Assembly: GCF_002161765.1 (NCBI RefSeq)
Contig: NZ_NFIN01000012.1
Span: forward strand, 27,810-91,809
Length of the DNA: 64,000 nucleotides
From: Bacteroides sp. An322
GTDB lineage: Bacteria; Bacteroidota; Bacteroidia; Bacteroidales; Bacteroidaceae
Direction: 5' to 3'
The position numbers and the translations under genes are program-made. Under the pieces are notes generated by a model that saw only the letters and a program-made list of their open reading frames with translations, was not told the origin of the DNA and did not search any database. How positions within the stretch are numbered: position 1 is the first letter of the stretch; each line of letters begins with the position of its first letter. Below, one piece after another: positions 16,992 through 27,126 of this stretch.

Positions 16992-19064
16992 TTAATTCTT
17001 CATTACTACCGTGTACGTCTTCACCATACCGTTGTAATCGAATTTCACGATAGCTTTGCCGTCTTGGGCTTCTGGCTGGGTGATTTCGATTTTTACATTC
17101 GGGTTGTTCGATGAAGCGGTGAACTGTGGAATAGCAGTTGTTCCGGCAGGAAGGGTATAAGTTGCTTCATATTGGTCGTAACCTGTATAACCGTTGGCAT
17201 TGGTTGAGCGGACAGGAATTGTCGGAAGTTCGATTTCCTGACCATCTGCTTGAATGCTGACTGTCGGTGCAGCCGGATAAACCAAGCTATTCTTATCGGC
17301 ACTGAATCCCAATCCCTGCAAAGTGCATACTTGACCTTCAGCATCGCTTTCGGCAACAAGATAAATGGCATGTTTCTTGTCTAAAGCCTTCACCGCATCG
17401 GTTACATCAATGGTGTATTTCGAAACTTCGCCCTTATTTGAACCGGCAGGAACTGTAATTTCACCGATTTTCTTGCCTTTCCATACTTCGTTGTCCCACG
17501 GACCGTCTATCCATACATTTATTTTGAATGCGGCATCGGTTTGTGCTGTTAAGAAGAGGTTGAAATACGTTTTGTCATAATTCTTGGCTCCGGCAAACGG
17601 TTTCAGTCCCTTCTGAGCTTGCTCCAATCCTCCGAATCCGAAGTATTTGTAGCCGATGATGTCACCCGGATTGACGTTGATAGGCATATCATTGCTCCAA
17701 ATGTCCCATGAATCCTGTTGGCTGCCTACGTTTGACAAATAGCAAGCATAACCGGCAGAATAGTATTTATACGGGTCCATACCGAAGATTTGGAAACCTT
17801 CTGAAGTTACTTCTGCACCTGTGTAGGTATCGCCGTTGCTGGCTTTGGCTTGCCAAATGCTGTCGGGAGCGTATGGGTCGTAACCGGAAATAGTTACTTT
17901 TCCGCCTTCTGCTACGGGTGTTTCATCCCATTGGATGATGACAGGGGCTACCATTGCCTGACGGGCAAAACCGAAACCACGTGGCGGGCGATGATAGAAT
18001 ACATACCATTGGCCGTTGATTTCCTGCAGGCTGCCGTGGGTGTTGTGTGCGGCATTGGTAGCCTGTAATTTGCTTCCGTCTTCGTTCAGTACGATACCGC
18101 GTGAGTCTACCAATACGCCTCCGCTGCGCCACGGACCTAACGGGCTATCGCCGAAAGCATAACGTAAAGTTGAATTGGTGCTTCCCAATCCATAATCCGG
18201 TCCCGAATAGCCTGAGAATATCATCACATATTTATTGCCTACCTGGCGGATAGACGATGCTTCGAAGAAATTGAAATCTTCGGGTTTCTGTTCTTTATAC
18301 AGTGCCGGATATTTAGTTCCTTTCGGGTCACGTATTTCGCCGTATCTGGCACTGGCTGGGATGAAATAAGGAATGATTTTCGTACCCGGACGTACTGAAT
18401 ACATTGTATTTTGGTCCAGTTGGGCAGCCGATGAATGTTGGAAGCCCCAGAATCCGTAGGCACGGAATCCGATTTCATAATCCGGGTCTTTCGGATCGGT
18501 AATGTTTTCTACAAAGATAGAGGGGTCAAAGCCCAAGATGCTTCCTTCTACGGTACGTGTTCCGTCCTCGTTCAGATTGACCGGAGTGAAAGGACCGTCC
18601 GGGCGGCTTCCTTTACACACCATGGCTTCGCGGTTAGCTCCGCGGCTGTGTGGGTATAGGTAATATTCCTTTGTCCCGTCTTTTTTCTTGATTTCTACCA
18701 AGTCTGGTGCATACATCACGTCCCATTGGTCCTCTATTTGGTAAGTGAATATCGCACCTTCGTCACGCCAGTCGGTCAAGTCTTCTACCGGTGCCGACCA
18801 CATACGGATGTCTGCACCACAATAGCTGTCATAGCGCAAATCGTGCGAACCGATGATGTAGGCACGGAATTTGCCCGGATTGTCAGGGTCTTCAAACACG
18901 CGGGGCTCTCCATCGGGAAGATGTTCCCAAAGCGGAAGATACGGATTTCCTGTTCCCATCAGTTGTGGGTCGAGTGTCTCTTGTGATGAACTTCCACACG
19001 AGGTAGTGAGGGTTAGTCCGAAAGCGAAAGCCAATACTGCTTTCATGGGATAAAATTTCTTCAT
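16992..19064 (-). CDS. GH43-family glycoside hydrolase lipoprotein with C-terminal CBM6-like module
   Basis: The start at 19064 (MKKFYPMKAVLAF) gives a lipoprotein signal cleaved before Cys in LTTSCGSS, about 690 residues in all. The upstream in-frame Met at 19112 would bury this signal. A five-bladed beta-propeller GH43 domain spans about 30-400. Candidate catalytic residues are Asp in RVFEDPD, Asp in LGFDPSIFVE and Glu in FFEASSIRQVG. A beta-sandwich follows (about 420-600; FNLFLTAQTDAAFKINVWIDG), resembling CBM6, then a short Ig-like tail. GH43 enzymes include beta-xylosidases and alpha-L-arabinofuranosidases; position in a xylan locus favours side-chain or oligosaccharide trimming. The residues after the lipid Cys are not acidic, so periplasmic retention is more likely than surface display. 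Confidence 0.88.
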   Translation of the reverse strand: MKKFYPMKAVLAFAFGLTLTTSCGSSSQETLDPQLMGTGNPYLPLWEHLPDGEPRVFEDPDNPGKFRAYIIGSHDLRYDSYCGADIRMWSAPVEDLTDWRDEGAIFTYQIEDQWDVMYAPDLVEIKKKDGTKEYYLYPHSRGANREAMVCKGSRPDGPFTPVNLNEDGTRTVEGSILGFDPSIFVENITDPKDPDYEIGFRAYGFWGFQHSSAAQLDQNTMYSVRPGTKIIPYFIPASARYGEIRDPKGTKYPALYKEQKPEDFNFFEASSIRQVGNKYVMIFSGYSGPDYGLGSTNSTLRYAFGDSPLGPWRSGGVLVDSRGIVLNEDGSKLQATNAAHNTHGSLQEINGQWYVFYHRPPRGFGFARQAMVAPVIIQWDETPVAEGGKVTISGYDPYAPDSIWQAKASNGDTYTGAEVTSEGFQIFGMDPYKYYSAGYACYLSNVGSQQDSWDIWSNDMPINVNPGDIIGYKYFGFGGLEQAQKGLKPFAGAKNYDKTYFNLFLTAQTDAAFKINVWIDGPWDNEVWKGKKIGEITVPAGSNKGEVSKYTIDVTDAVKALDKKHAIYLVAESDAEGQVCTLQGLGFSADKNSLVYPAAPTVSIQADGQEIELPTIPVRSTNANGYTGYDQYEATYTLPAGTTAIPQFTASSNNPNVKIEITQPEAQDGKAIVKFDYNGMVKTYTVVMKN

Positions 19065-19096
19065 ATTTATAAAAGGTTTAAATTTATGCTTACTAA

Positions 19097-21664
19097 TTAT
19101 TTCCGTGTACAAGGCGATTCTTCTCCAAACAAGTATGACGGTTCATAGCCTCCGTAGTCAACTACGATTTTTTCGAGGACAATGCCTGGGTCTTTCGGTT
19201 CGAAATTCAGTGTATAAGTGCCGTCTGCCGATTCTGGAAGTTTCATCCGTACAGTCTTTTCTACTACGCGGCGGGCTACGGTCGGATAGTAAATGCTGTA
19301 GATGTTTTCCGGGTCTTCGTTCAAGTTATGGTTGAAGTTGATAGCTTCTTCCTGTCCTCCTTCAAATCCGATGTTGTATGTATGTCCGGTTTGGTTGTGG
19401 AAGGCAAGGGTTGATTTCACGATAACATGTACGGTTACCGAATCCGTTTTTTCAGGGATTTGCAGTTTATATGACAACGATGCTCCGTCTGTCGGAACAG
19501 TATAAGGCATCAATATCATGGCGCTTAATGTACGTCCCATGTACGGCAATACCGTCCATTGGGCTTCTGCTGCATCGGTACGGGCAAAGTAATGTTCGGC
19601 TTCCATTGCTACATAACCGTCCTTTCCGGTAAAGACATAGTTGCCTATGGCTTGTTCCGGTTGGTCTATCCGGTGGATTTCGGGCAACTTATCGGCTGGG
19701 AAATTGTCGTTCCACGAGGTATATCCGATGTGTTTCTGTGTCATCATGCCGTTCCATTTGCCGTTTGCCATGGTGTGGTTATAGTCGTCACACAATTGTT
19801 TGTCCCTTGCAAAAGCTTTTTCCACTTTGTCTGCCCATTCGTTGGCTGCCGGATTTCCTTCAGCATATAGTTTCAGATTCATTGCCTGTGCGTAATACAT
19901 TTCGTGCAGGTTTGCCATAGCTTGAACGGGGAAGAGAATCAGTTGCTTATACGCATCGCGGTATTCCGGTTTCAGGCTGATGTATTGTCTGAGGGCTTCT
20001 GCTTCCAGTTGGGCATAGTCGCCAACCACCTGACGCCATTCACCCGTTTCTAGATTATATACGGTGCGGTCCAGCATTTCGGCTGTGCTTCTTCCGTTGT
20101 ATTTGCAGCAGAGGTTCAAGATGCGGGTAGCTTCGTCTGCCTGGTCTTCGCCAAAGGCAGCTGCACAGAATTGGCGGGTATGTCCCAACAGGTTTTCTGC
20201 ATTATAGGTTTTCGGATTCCAAGCCATATCCAGGAAAAGGGTAATCGGATATTCCATCGGCTTCAGGTCGCCCACGTTCAATATCCAAAGTTTGTCTACT
20301 CCGTAGTCGTAAGTCAGTTGCAGTTGTTCCCACATATTCTGTATCGGAGTTGCGTTGAGCCATTTCGAGTTACGGGGAGCACCTACATAGTCTACATGGT
20401 AATACATGCCCCATCCGCCCGGATGTTTACGTTCTTCGGCATTCGGCAGACGGCGTATATCGCCCCAGTTGTCATCACATAACAGCAAAATCACATCATC
20501 GGGCACGCGCAGTCCGCGGTCATAATATTCCAATACCTCTTTATATAAAGCCCATACCTGAGGCGTTTCCTTAGCCGGACGTCCGGTCACTTCTTTGATA
20601 ATCCGGCGTTGGTTTTTGAAAATATCCTCCATAAGCTTTTTGTTTTTCTCGAATTGGGGAACATATTCATGGTCTTTTCCTTCTTCGCCTCCCATGGCTG
20701 CATCACCGTCGCCACGCATACCGATAGTTACCACATCTCTAGTCCCTTTCATGCGTTCAATACCTTCGCGGAAGAAACGGTTCAGTCCTTCCGGATTGGT
20801 TGCATAGTTCCATGCGCCGTATTTATCACGGTTCCGGGCATATTCCTGATGATTCCGTGCCATGGGTTCGTGGTGTGAAGTACCGATGCTGATGCCCATT
20901 TCGTCTGCGGTTTTTCCGTTCTCAAGGTCATCTGCATAAAATGCCCATCCCCACATAGCGGGCCATAAGAAATTACCTTTCAGACGAAGTATCAGTTCAA
21001 ATACTTGTTTATAGAAACGGTGGTCGCCATAATTGGTTCCGTAAGTGTTTTTTACCCAGCCGGTCAGGCAAGGAGCTTCATCGTTCAGGAAAATACCACG
21101 GTATTTCACGGCAGGTTCTCCGTCGGTATAAGTTCCGGTTTGTGCATAGACTTGGGTTTGTTTGGCGGTCGGTACATCCATCCACCAGTACCAGGGTGAT
21201 ACTCCCATTTGTTCCGATAACTCATAGATACCGTATATGGTGCCTCGCATGTCACTTCCGGCAATTACCAAAGCTCGTTCGATACCTTCCAAAGGTTGGT
21301 CGATAACTTGAATGATGTATTTTTCGTTTTTCCCTTCCAATTCTTTCTTATTCAGTTTGCCTGTTTTAAACAGTTTTTGAATGTAGGGCGATTGGGTACT
21401 TCCGACTAAGATGTACGTCTTGTCCGTCGGGGAGTTTACCGCTTCGGCTTTGGTGCCGGATACGCGGAGGAAGTCTTCTCGTAAGGTCTCTACAGCAATC
21501 AGAATACCTTTTTCTTCGTTGCTGTCTACCAGAATCGGGCAAGGCTTCCCGTTGTCTACAATAGGAAAACCTGCATCTGTTCGGCTAAATACAATAAACG
21601 GTTCTGCCGCGTATGTGCAGCAAAAAACGAGTAAAAACAAAAATGAGATGCTTAGTTTTTTCAT
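19097..21664 (-). CDS. GH115 xylan alpha-1,2-glucuronidase
   Basis: With the start at 21664 (MKKLSISFLFLLV) the protein has a cleavable signal peptide (CCTYAAEP) and 855 residues. An upstream in-frame Met at 21754 would place 30 odd residues before the signal and lie upstream of the promoter found at 21688-21695. GH115 enzymes remove (4-O-methyl)glucuronic acid from glucuronoxylan. Landmarks of the family include GTIYGIYELSEQMGVSPWYWW, KYRGIFLNDEAP, LWPAMWGWAF, GTSHHEP and TIGMRGDGD, and length and domain order fit a full enzyme with its C-terminal sandwich domain. Probably periplasmic, acting on imported oligosaccharides. Followed closely (32 bp) by the GH43 gene. Confidence 0.93.
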   Translation of the reverse strand: MKKLSISFLFLLVFCCTYAAEPFIVFSRTDAGFPIVDNGKPCPILVDSNEEKGILIAVETLREDFLRVSGTKAEAVNSPTDKTYILVGSTQSPYIQKLFKTGKLNKKELEGKNEKYIIQVIDQPLEGIERALVIAGSDMRGTIYGIYELSEQMGVSPWYWWMDVPTAKQTQVYAQTGTYTDGEPAVKYRGIFLNDEAPCLTGWVKNTYGTNYGDHRFYKQVFELILRLKGNFLWPAMWGWAFYADDLENGKTADEMGISIGTSHHEPMARNHQEYARNRDKYGAWNYATNPEGLNRFFREGIERMKGTRDVVTIGMRGDGDAAMGGEEGKDHEYVPQFEKNKKLMEDIFKNQRRIIKEVTGRPAKETPQVWALYKEVLEYYDRGLRVPDDVILLLCDDNWGDIRRLPNAEERKHPGGWGMYYHVDYVGAPRNSKWLNATPIQNMWEQLQLTYDYGVDKLWILNVGDLKPMEYPITLFLDMAWNPKTYNAENLLGHTRQFCAAAFGEDQADEATRILNLCCKYNGRSTAEMLDRTVYNLETGEWRQVVGDYAQLEAEALRQYISLKPEYRDAYKQLILFPVQAMANLHEMYYAQAMNLKLYAEGNPAANEWADKVEKAFARDKQLCDDYNHTMANGKWNGMMTQKHIGYTSWNDNFPADKLPEIHRIDQPEQAIGNYVFTGKDGYVAMEAEHYFARTDAAEAQWTVLPYMGRTLSAMILMPYTVPTDGASLSYKLQIPEKTDSVTVHVIVKSTLAFHNQTGHTYNIGFEGGQEEAINFNHNLNEDPENIYSIYYPTVARRVVEKTVRMKLPESADGTYTLNFEPKDPGIVLEKIVVDYGGYEPSYLFGEESPCTRK

Positions 21665-21687
21665 GGTTATTGTTTTTAAGTTTACGG

Positions 21688-21695
21688 CAAAGATA
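21688..21695 (-). promoter_or_regulatory. Candidate promoter for GH115-GH43
   Basis: TATCTTTG on the minus strand matches the -7 consensus exactly and lies 24 bp upstream of the GH115 ATG at 21664. The -33 region (GTTAAC near 21717-21722) is a poor match. It would allow GH115 and GH43 to be transcribed apart from the main operon. Confidence 0.5.
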
Positions 21696-21823
21696 CAAAG
21701 AGAAAGCGTTTTTCCCGTTAACGTATGTATCAGAATCGTTTCATTTTGTTGCATGAAAAATCAGCCATACCTTTTTTACGTGTTTTTTTGTAATGGAAGA
21801 TAGAGCTTCCCTAAGATGGGATG

Positions 21824-23752
21824 TTATTCTAATATTACTTGTTTGATAATAAACGGTTTATTTCCCATTGACCAAAAACCAATAATATATAGGTGTGATG
21901 GATTAATGGAAGCACCTGTTTGGTCTTTCATATTATGTAAGTCAATTACAATGCGACGTGAGTTGCCGAAATCATACGTTGCGGGATTGCTCCAATAATT
22001 GTTTTTGTCAAATAATCTAAAGGAAATGTCACTATCATTGTCACTTCCTAATTCTACAGTTAATGTTTTATATTTTGACAAGTCTAATCCGTTGGCATAT
22101 TCCCAGCCTCCAAAACCATATTGACCGGTAGTTAATGTGTGGCTTTCTTCATCAAAAGTGCCTTGTTCCCAAATACTGGGATTAAACATGGATTCAGTCA
22201 AAGGGAAAGGAGTAATGACATTAACATTCAGTTTTAAGGTTTTTTCTTCATTTTGTTCTGAAGTATAACTTATGGTTACTGTGGCTGTCCCGATTTTCTT
22301 TGCATGCATTTCTCCTGATTTTTTTATTTCGAGTATATCGGGATTGCTACTTTGTATGTTCGATTGAATGGTTACTGGTCGGCTGCTGCCATCTGCATAT
22401 AAAGCATTTACAATAGCATACTGACTGTCTCCCATACGTATGTCTAATTCATTACCTGTGATTCCTGTTAGTGTTAAGCCTATCAGTTCTCCTTGTATAG
22501 GTGCTTCACCTGCATATTCTAATAGCCAATGGTAAACAGGCCACGGACAAGCCTCTGGGTCGTTAAGGAAGGTATAAGCACCTTCAGTGCCAGGAGTGTC
22601 TGCAAAATTTATAAGTAAATGTGTACTTGTAAAAATCATCCAACTTACGTTCCCTGTATTATCGGCAATGTATTTGAAATTAGCTCCGAAACCAATTCCG
22701 CCTGTTACGCCCGTAATGCTTTTTCCCCATGAGGAGTCATACTTGGCAGGTGCCCAGTCCATTTCTGTCACCATGATGGGCGCGAAATTTGCGACCGGTA
22801 TTACCTGAGCGTCCCAGCCGCGCTGGAAGCCTTCATATCCGCCTCCCATTACACCGCCAAGTTCTGCACTAGGTTCTTCAGCGTCACTCCCATACCAGCC
22901 AGGATATACGTGTACAGCATATCCAATATTATCACCTTTTATTGGATAAGTGGCATATCCGCTATACGACGATTGATAAGCGAGTCCCGGTACCCAAATG
23001 ATGTTGTCCGCCCCGTTGTTGCGAATTACGTCCACCACGCTTTGGAAAAATGTATTCATGCTTTCGAATTGTGGCAGGGTCGAACTACCGGTTGAGCCGT
23101 CAGTTCCTACGATGTTAATGGGCTCGTTGGCAAGTTCGAACATGACACCCCAGTTGCCTTTCAGCTTAGGATGGCTCGACACGATGTCCCATACCTCTAT
23201 TAGGAACGTATTGTAGTCATCGCCTACCCGTATTACCTCTGGGCAGACTCCGGGCGGACGCATTACCACGTACAATCCCTTGCTGTTGGCATATTCTACC
23301 ATGGGGATAAATACTTCGTCCAGGTATTTCTTGAAGCGTTCGGAAGAAAAACGCTCGTGCCCTTCATAGCGCACTGACTCTTGGTCGGGGTCATCACTCC
23401 AATAGGGGTCCATGTGCATTCGGATGAAATCCATTCGCCAGCCGGCTTTTTCCATTCCGTCTATTTGCCTTTTATTGTATGAAAGGCATCCAGCTATATC
23501 GTAGTTATCCCATGCATTTTGATTGAAGTACGGACTGAATGTCATTCCATATCCGTGGAGGTTTACAGTTTCGCCCGCTTCGTTGTGCAGATACTTGCCG
23601 CTTATGTACAGTCTCGGCATCACCTGCTCTATCGGTTCTTCGGGTTCAGGGGGTATTGGATTTTCGCTTTGTGTTACTGTATCGTCAGAACAAGCTGTAA
23701 AACATATACTGCATAACAATACCCATAAATAGGTAATAAAATATTTTTTCAT
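21824..23752 (-). CDS. GH5-family endo-glycanase lipoprotein with Big2-like domain
   Basis: This 642-residue surface-type lipoprotein has signal CFTACSDD and a Pro/Glu-rich linker, followed by a (beta/alpha)8 GH5 domain (about 45-420). Acid/base E210 is in ELANEP and nucleophile E330 in VTEMDWAP. A bacterial Ig-like (Big_2) domain follows (about 425-515; LTLTGITGNELDI to TLKLNVNV), and a C-terminal beta-sandwich of about 120 residues, CBM-like, ends IIKQVILE. Xylan loci of Bacteroides often contain GH5 endoxylanases (such as subfamily 21), which fits here, but the subfamily cannot be fixed by eye. The acidic SDD after the lipid Cys resembles the surface-export signal of Bacteroides lipoproteins. 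It follows the terminator at 23782-23830, with no clear promoter of its own. Confidence 0.87.
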   Translation of the reverse strand: MKKYFITYLWVLLCSICFTACSDDTVTQSENPIPPEPEEPIEQVMPRLYISGKYLHNEAGETVNLHGYGMTFSPYFNQNAWDNYDIAGCLSYNKRQIDGMEKAGWRMDFIRMHMDPYWSDDPDQESVRYEGHERFSSERFKKYLDEVFIPMVEYANSKGLYVVMRPPGVCPEVIRVGDDYNTFLIEVWDIVSSHPKLKGNWGVMFELANEPINIVGTDGSTGSSTLPQFESMNTFFQSVVDVIRNNGADNIIWVPGLAYQSSYSGYATYPIKGDNIGYAVHVYPGWYGSDAEEPSAELGGVMGGGYEGFQRGWDAQVIPVANFAPIMVTEMDWAPAKYDSSWGKSITGVTGGIGFGANFKYIADNTGNVSWMIFTSTHLLINFADTPGTEGAYTFLNDPEACPWPVYHWLLEYAGEAPIQGELIGLTLTGITGNELDIRMGDSQYAIVNALYADGSSRPVTIQSNIQSSNPDILEIKKSGEMHAKKIGTATVTISYTSEQNEEKTLKLNVNVITPFPLTESMFNPSIWEQGTFDEESHTLTTGQYGFGGWEYANGLDLSKYKTLTVELGSDNDSDISFRLFDKNNYWSNPATYDFGNSRRIVIDLHNMKDQTGASINPSHLYIIGFWSMGNKPFIIKQVILE

Positions 23753-23781
23753 TTTTCAATAAGTAAAATAATTGTCAAGAT

Positions 23782-23830
23782 AAAAAATCCCCCTTTCTAT
23801 CACCCCAAAATGGACATGACAGAAAGGGGG
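23782..23830 (-). terminator. Rho-independent terminator after the GH10 gene
   Basis: CCCCCTTTCT (23789-23798) pairs perfectly with AGAAAGGGGG (23821-23830). On the minus strand the stem is followed by ATTTTTT (23788-23782), and the flanks are also complementary. It lies 28 bp after the xylanase stop and splits the core transport-xylanase operon from the GH5-GH115-GH43 part. Confidence 0.9.
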
Positions 23831-23857
23831 AATTTTTACATTCTATTGTGTAGAATT

Positions 23858-26038
23858 TTATTCTTCACTCATATTAGGTGTAGGAGTGACTATTACACTG
23901 CCTGCCAAACCGTTGGCGAAACCACCGTAGGTAGGTTTGCGGTTATAGTTCAAATCCCAAAGTCCTACAGGCTCGCCGCCTCTCCAGCCCGAATCAGCCG
24001 GGCTGTCGGTCATACACCACTGCGTGATACCATACTGCTGTGCTACAGGAATGATTTCGAAGTACTTCTGGATGATGAACTGATAGAACTCAGCCATCTT
24101 CAGTTGTTGTTCGTAAGTCACATTCTCGGTCTTGATACCCGTACCGAACGCGTTTTCTATGATTCCCATATCCAATTCGGAAATCTTGATGAGTTTACCG
24201 GTAGCAGCCATCAGTTGGAACATATTCACGATAGCATCTTCCTGGGCTTTCTGGTCTGCCTCGTTCAGGATGTAGCTGACGTGCATCTGCGTGCCGATAC
24301 CGTCAATCTTGGCTCCGTTTTCTTCCCACACTTCAATCCAGTGGATGAGGCTCTTCAGTTTCTGGTTGCCGTCCCACCACGATTCCAGGTTGTAATCGTT
24401 AATGAACAGTTTCAAGTCTGCTGCATTGCCTCCGTGTTCAACGAAATATTTCTCTGCCAATTGGGTTACAATAGGCACATAGTCTTCGTTTCCTAAATAG
24501 TCTTGCCAGTAGAAGTTGGTAGACGGGTCGCCGTTGGTTGCCGATTGGAGGTCGTAATAACCGTCGCCATCGTAATCGTCACCAGCAATAGCTTCATTAA
24601 CTGCATCCCATGCAACAACATAACCACCACAGGCTTCCATCATGCCGTTAATCCAGTTATCCATTGCCCAGGTAAGAGTGTCTTTCTTTTCTTCGGGGGT
24701 CAAGGGTTCTGTATTGGCTGGTACTTGGATATAAAATTCCAAATCATCGATATAAATATCTCCAGCAAAGCTGCCAAAGCTAAAGATTAAGCGTGTAGCT
24801 CCTTCTCCGTTGCAAGTACAAGATTGAGTTACGTCTTGCCATTCGGTGTTGAAGTTAACCGAACCAAAATCACCGGTAGAAGCATAGTTCGAGCTGATTT
24901 GAAGTCCTGCACTGAAATTTCCAGAACCGGAACCTTTGATTTTGTAAGATACAAAGTAAGTTTCGCCAGGAGTAAACGGTGTCTCGAAATCTACTGCCAT
25001 TTGGGCTGCCCATGCTTCTACAACCGAAGGATTGGTTATCTTCATAGCTGCACTTCCGTCAGGACCTGCACCTTGTACAATCTCAAAGGTAGAGTTATTA
25101 CCCCAACCGCCTGGATGCTCTGTACCGGAGAAATCGTTTTGGTAAAGATACTCATTCTTTACTGATTGTGGAATTTCCATGTGTGAGACACTCAACCATT
25201 GGATGCGTACTTCGCCTTCATAAGTTCCAGGCTGAAACACAACAAAACTGCTTTCTACCGGACAATTGGTGAAGTTCAAAGAAACTTCAGTCCATTCGTC
25301 TGTGAAATTCATTGTTTGTTCCAACAAGTTGCCCCAATTACCAAACTGTACATTCATTGAGCCGGGAGTCGTACCTTTAATATAAGCGGTTACTTTATAA
25401 TCTCCGCCAATTGTTGTTGAAATGTTATCAGCAACAAAATACTGATACCATTCTCCGGGATAATTACTAACCATGCAGCCGTCTTTAAACTCAGGCGTAT
25501 ATCCCATCACATAAAACGGATAACTCGTATAAGTTGAATAATCTTCCCGTTTTATTTCTACTTCAATCGGTTCTACCGGTCCTGTATCAAGCACCCTGTC
25601 CGCAATAATTCCATTCAGATACGTATTGTTCTGTTGCGAATGCCAAGCCAAGGTATGACCGTAAATAGTCATTCCTGCCTGACGTGCAGCATCTACAAAC
25701 CGAGTTACTGTAGAGAAATCCATAGAACCATCATTTGCCACACAACTGGCATATTTCATTTCATTGCCAGCAGTCATTTCATCGAAATTATTCCGGGCAA
25801 CCGTATGCACCTGTGTGCCGGCAATAAAGTCGTTTGCGCTCAATGCAATACCCAACTTAAAATCAGGATTAGTTTTGCTGCGGTCTATGTACGTTTTCAG
25901 TGCATCGTAAGCGTTCAGATATTCATATTGCGCAATTTCTGCCGGTTTTTCCACTTGGAAATCGACAAGCTTATCATCGGCGCACGATGCTAGCATACCC
26001 ATCATGGCCGCATATAAAAAATGTTTTGTGTACTTCAT
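23858..26038 (-). CDS. xyn10C: GH10 endo-1,4-beta-xylanase with internal CBM insertion
   Basis: This 726-residue lipoprotein (signal MLASCADDK; acidic residues after Cys suggest the cell surface) cuts the xylan backbone. The GH10 barrel is interrupted. Its first part (about 45-165, with YGHTLAWHSQ) is followed by two tandem CBM4/22-like sandwiches (about 175-320 and 325-470) and then the rest of the barrel (about 475-715). The acid/base Glu is in WDAVNEAI, and the nucleophile is E621 in KISELDMG. An internal CBM pair of this kind is known from Xyn10C enzymes of Prevotella and Bacteroides xylan loci. It is the last gene before the strong terminator and directly follows the XusE-like gene (18 bp gap). 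Confidence 0.94.
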   Translation of the reverse strand: MKYTKHFLYAAMMGMLASCADDKLVDFQVEKPAEIAQYEYLNAYDALKTYIDRSKTNPDFKLGIALSANDFIAGTQVHTVARNNFDEMTAGNEMKYASCVANDGSMDFSTVTRFVDAARQAGMTIYGHTLAWHSQQNNTYLNGIIADRVLDTGPVEPIEVEIKREDYSTYTSYPFYVMGYTPEFKDGCMVSNYPGEWYQYFVADNISTTIGGDYKVTAYIKGTTPGSMNVQFGNWGNLLEQTMNFTDEWTEVSLNFTNCPVESSFVVFQPGTYEGEVRIQWLSVSHMEIPQSVKNEYLYQNDFSGTEHPGGWGNNSTFEIVQGAGPDGSAAMKITNPSVVEAWAAQMAVDFETPFTPGETYFVSYKIKGSGSGNFSAGLQISSNYASTGDFGSVNFNTEWQDVTQSCTCNGEGATRLIFSFGSFAGDIYIDDLEFYIQVPANTEPLTPEEKKDTLTWAMDNWINGMMEACGGYVVAWDAVNEAIAGDDYDGDGYYDLQSATNGDPSTNFYWQDYLGNEDYVPIVTQLAEKYFVEHGGNAADLKLFINDYNLESWWDGNQKLKSLIHWIEVWEENGAKIDGIGTQMHVSYILNEADQKAQEDAIVNMFQLMAATGKLIKISELDMGIIENAFGTGIKTENVTYEQQLKMAEFYQFIIQKYFEIIPVAQQYGITQWCMTDSPADSGWRGGEPVGLWDLNYNRKPTYGGFANGLAGSVIVTPTPNMSEE

Positions 26039-26056
26039 TTACATATCCTCCCTTAC

Positions 26057-27091
26057 TTAATTAGCATTATATGTCGGGGTAAATTGTTCACCTCCGACAC
26101 CACGTGTCTGAACCACAAGCGTATCATTCGTCTGCATATTAATGTTTCCGAAATTAATGCTATAGTTCAAATGAAGCGCATCGCGTTTTTTATTCGCCCA
26201 ACTATCGGCATCTTTTACAAAGTCACCTTCACCTTTAGCCGTATAACCTTTCGTATTAGAGGTAATCGTACAATGATTGTTGTCGTCGAATGTCAACAAC
26301 AAGTCACATGTCAACTCTTCGCCTTCACCCAAATCCAATGTAACAGGGAATATGCATTGTTTCAAACCGGCAGTAGTCACCTTACATACTTCACTGTCTT
26401 CTACATATACGACACCACGGTCAATTGTTTCCGTTTCCCCGTCGCGAGTAACCCGGTCTATGCCTCGGCGCAAATAAGACGCATGCCAAGGATTGATGAA
26501 TTTCAAGCAATACAGCACGAAATCCTTGGGTTGCACATTCCAATATGCAGAATTGGTACGCACTGGTGTATCACCTTCTATCGATGGAGTTCCCGTTAAA
26601 ATGCGGTCAGCATTTACCACATTCGACATTACCAACGGAATGACATACGTATTCTTCAACGAATTAGGATCGGCAAAAAAAGCATCAGTGAACTGTACAT
26701 CTACGTAGCCCCATTTGTCATTGTCTAATACAATTTGGTCTCCTCCCAATGAATAATAATCGGAAGGCATAGCCACTACCGGCGAACCGTCTTCAAAATA
26801 CAGATTGTCGCAAAGTGTATTATCCACGTCAATATCTACCGAAATCCGTTTTTCGTTTTTATATACACCACCCATGGTAGCATATATCTGACAGCGGTGT
26901 TCGTTGTCGATTGTCGTATCAAAATCTTCAGACTCACCCAATACAATGGTACGTACCGGATATTGGTAAGCGAAATATACGGAAGTGCCTCCTTCATAGT
27001 CGTCAAATGTAAAGTCTTGATTTTCACACGACGTAACTCCGAATACTAAGGCGCTTGCAACCGTTATCAATTGTAGTTTAGATAATTTCAT
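26057..27091 (-). CDS. xusE: XusE-like surface glycan-binding lipoprotein (DUF1735-type)
   Basis: This 344-residue lipoprotein (signal VFGVTSCENQDF) starts with a DUF1735-like beta-sandwich (about 30-170; GTSVYFAYQYPVRTIVLGE) and ends in a C-terminal domain with many aromatic and Asp residues. It occupies the place of XusE in the conserved order SusC-SusD-SusC-SusD-XusE-GH10. The proposed role is to hold xylan at the surface next to the SusCD complexes. Binding has not been read from the sequence. Gene order is the main support for the symbol. Confidence 0.8.
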   Translation of the reverse strand: MKLSKLQLITVASALVFGVTSCENQDFTFDDYEGGTSVYFAYQYPVRTIVLGESEDFDTTIDNEHRCQIYATMGGVYKNEKRISVDIDVDNTLCDNLYFEDGSPVVAMPSDYYSLGGDQIVLDNDKWGYVDVQFTDAFFADPNSLKNTYVIPLVMSNVVNADRILTGTPSIEGDTPVRTNSAYWNVQPKDFVLYCLKFINPWHASYLRRGIDRVTRDGETETIDRGVVYVEDSEVCKVTTAGLKQCIFPVTLDLGEGEELTCDLLLTFDDNNHCTITSNTKGYTAKGEGDFVKDADSWANKKRDALHLNYSINFGNINMQTNDTLVVQTRGVGGEQFTPTYNAN

Positions 27092-27126
27092 AATTACTTT
27101 TTTTTCGTTTTACATATCAAACTTGA

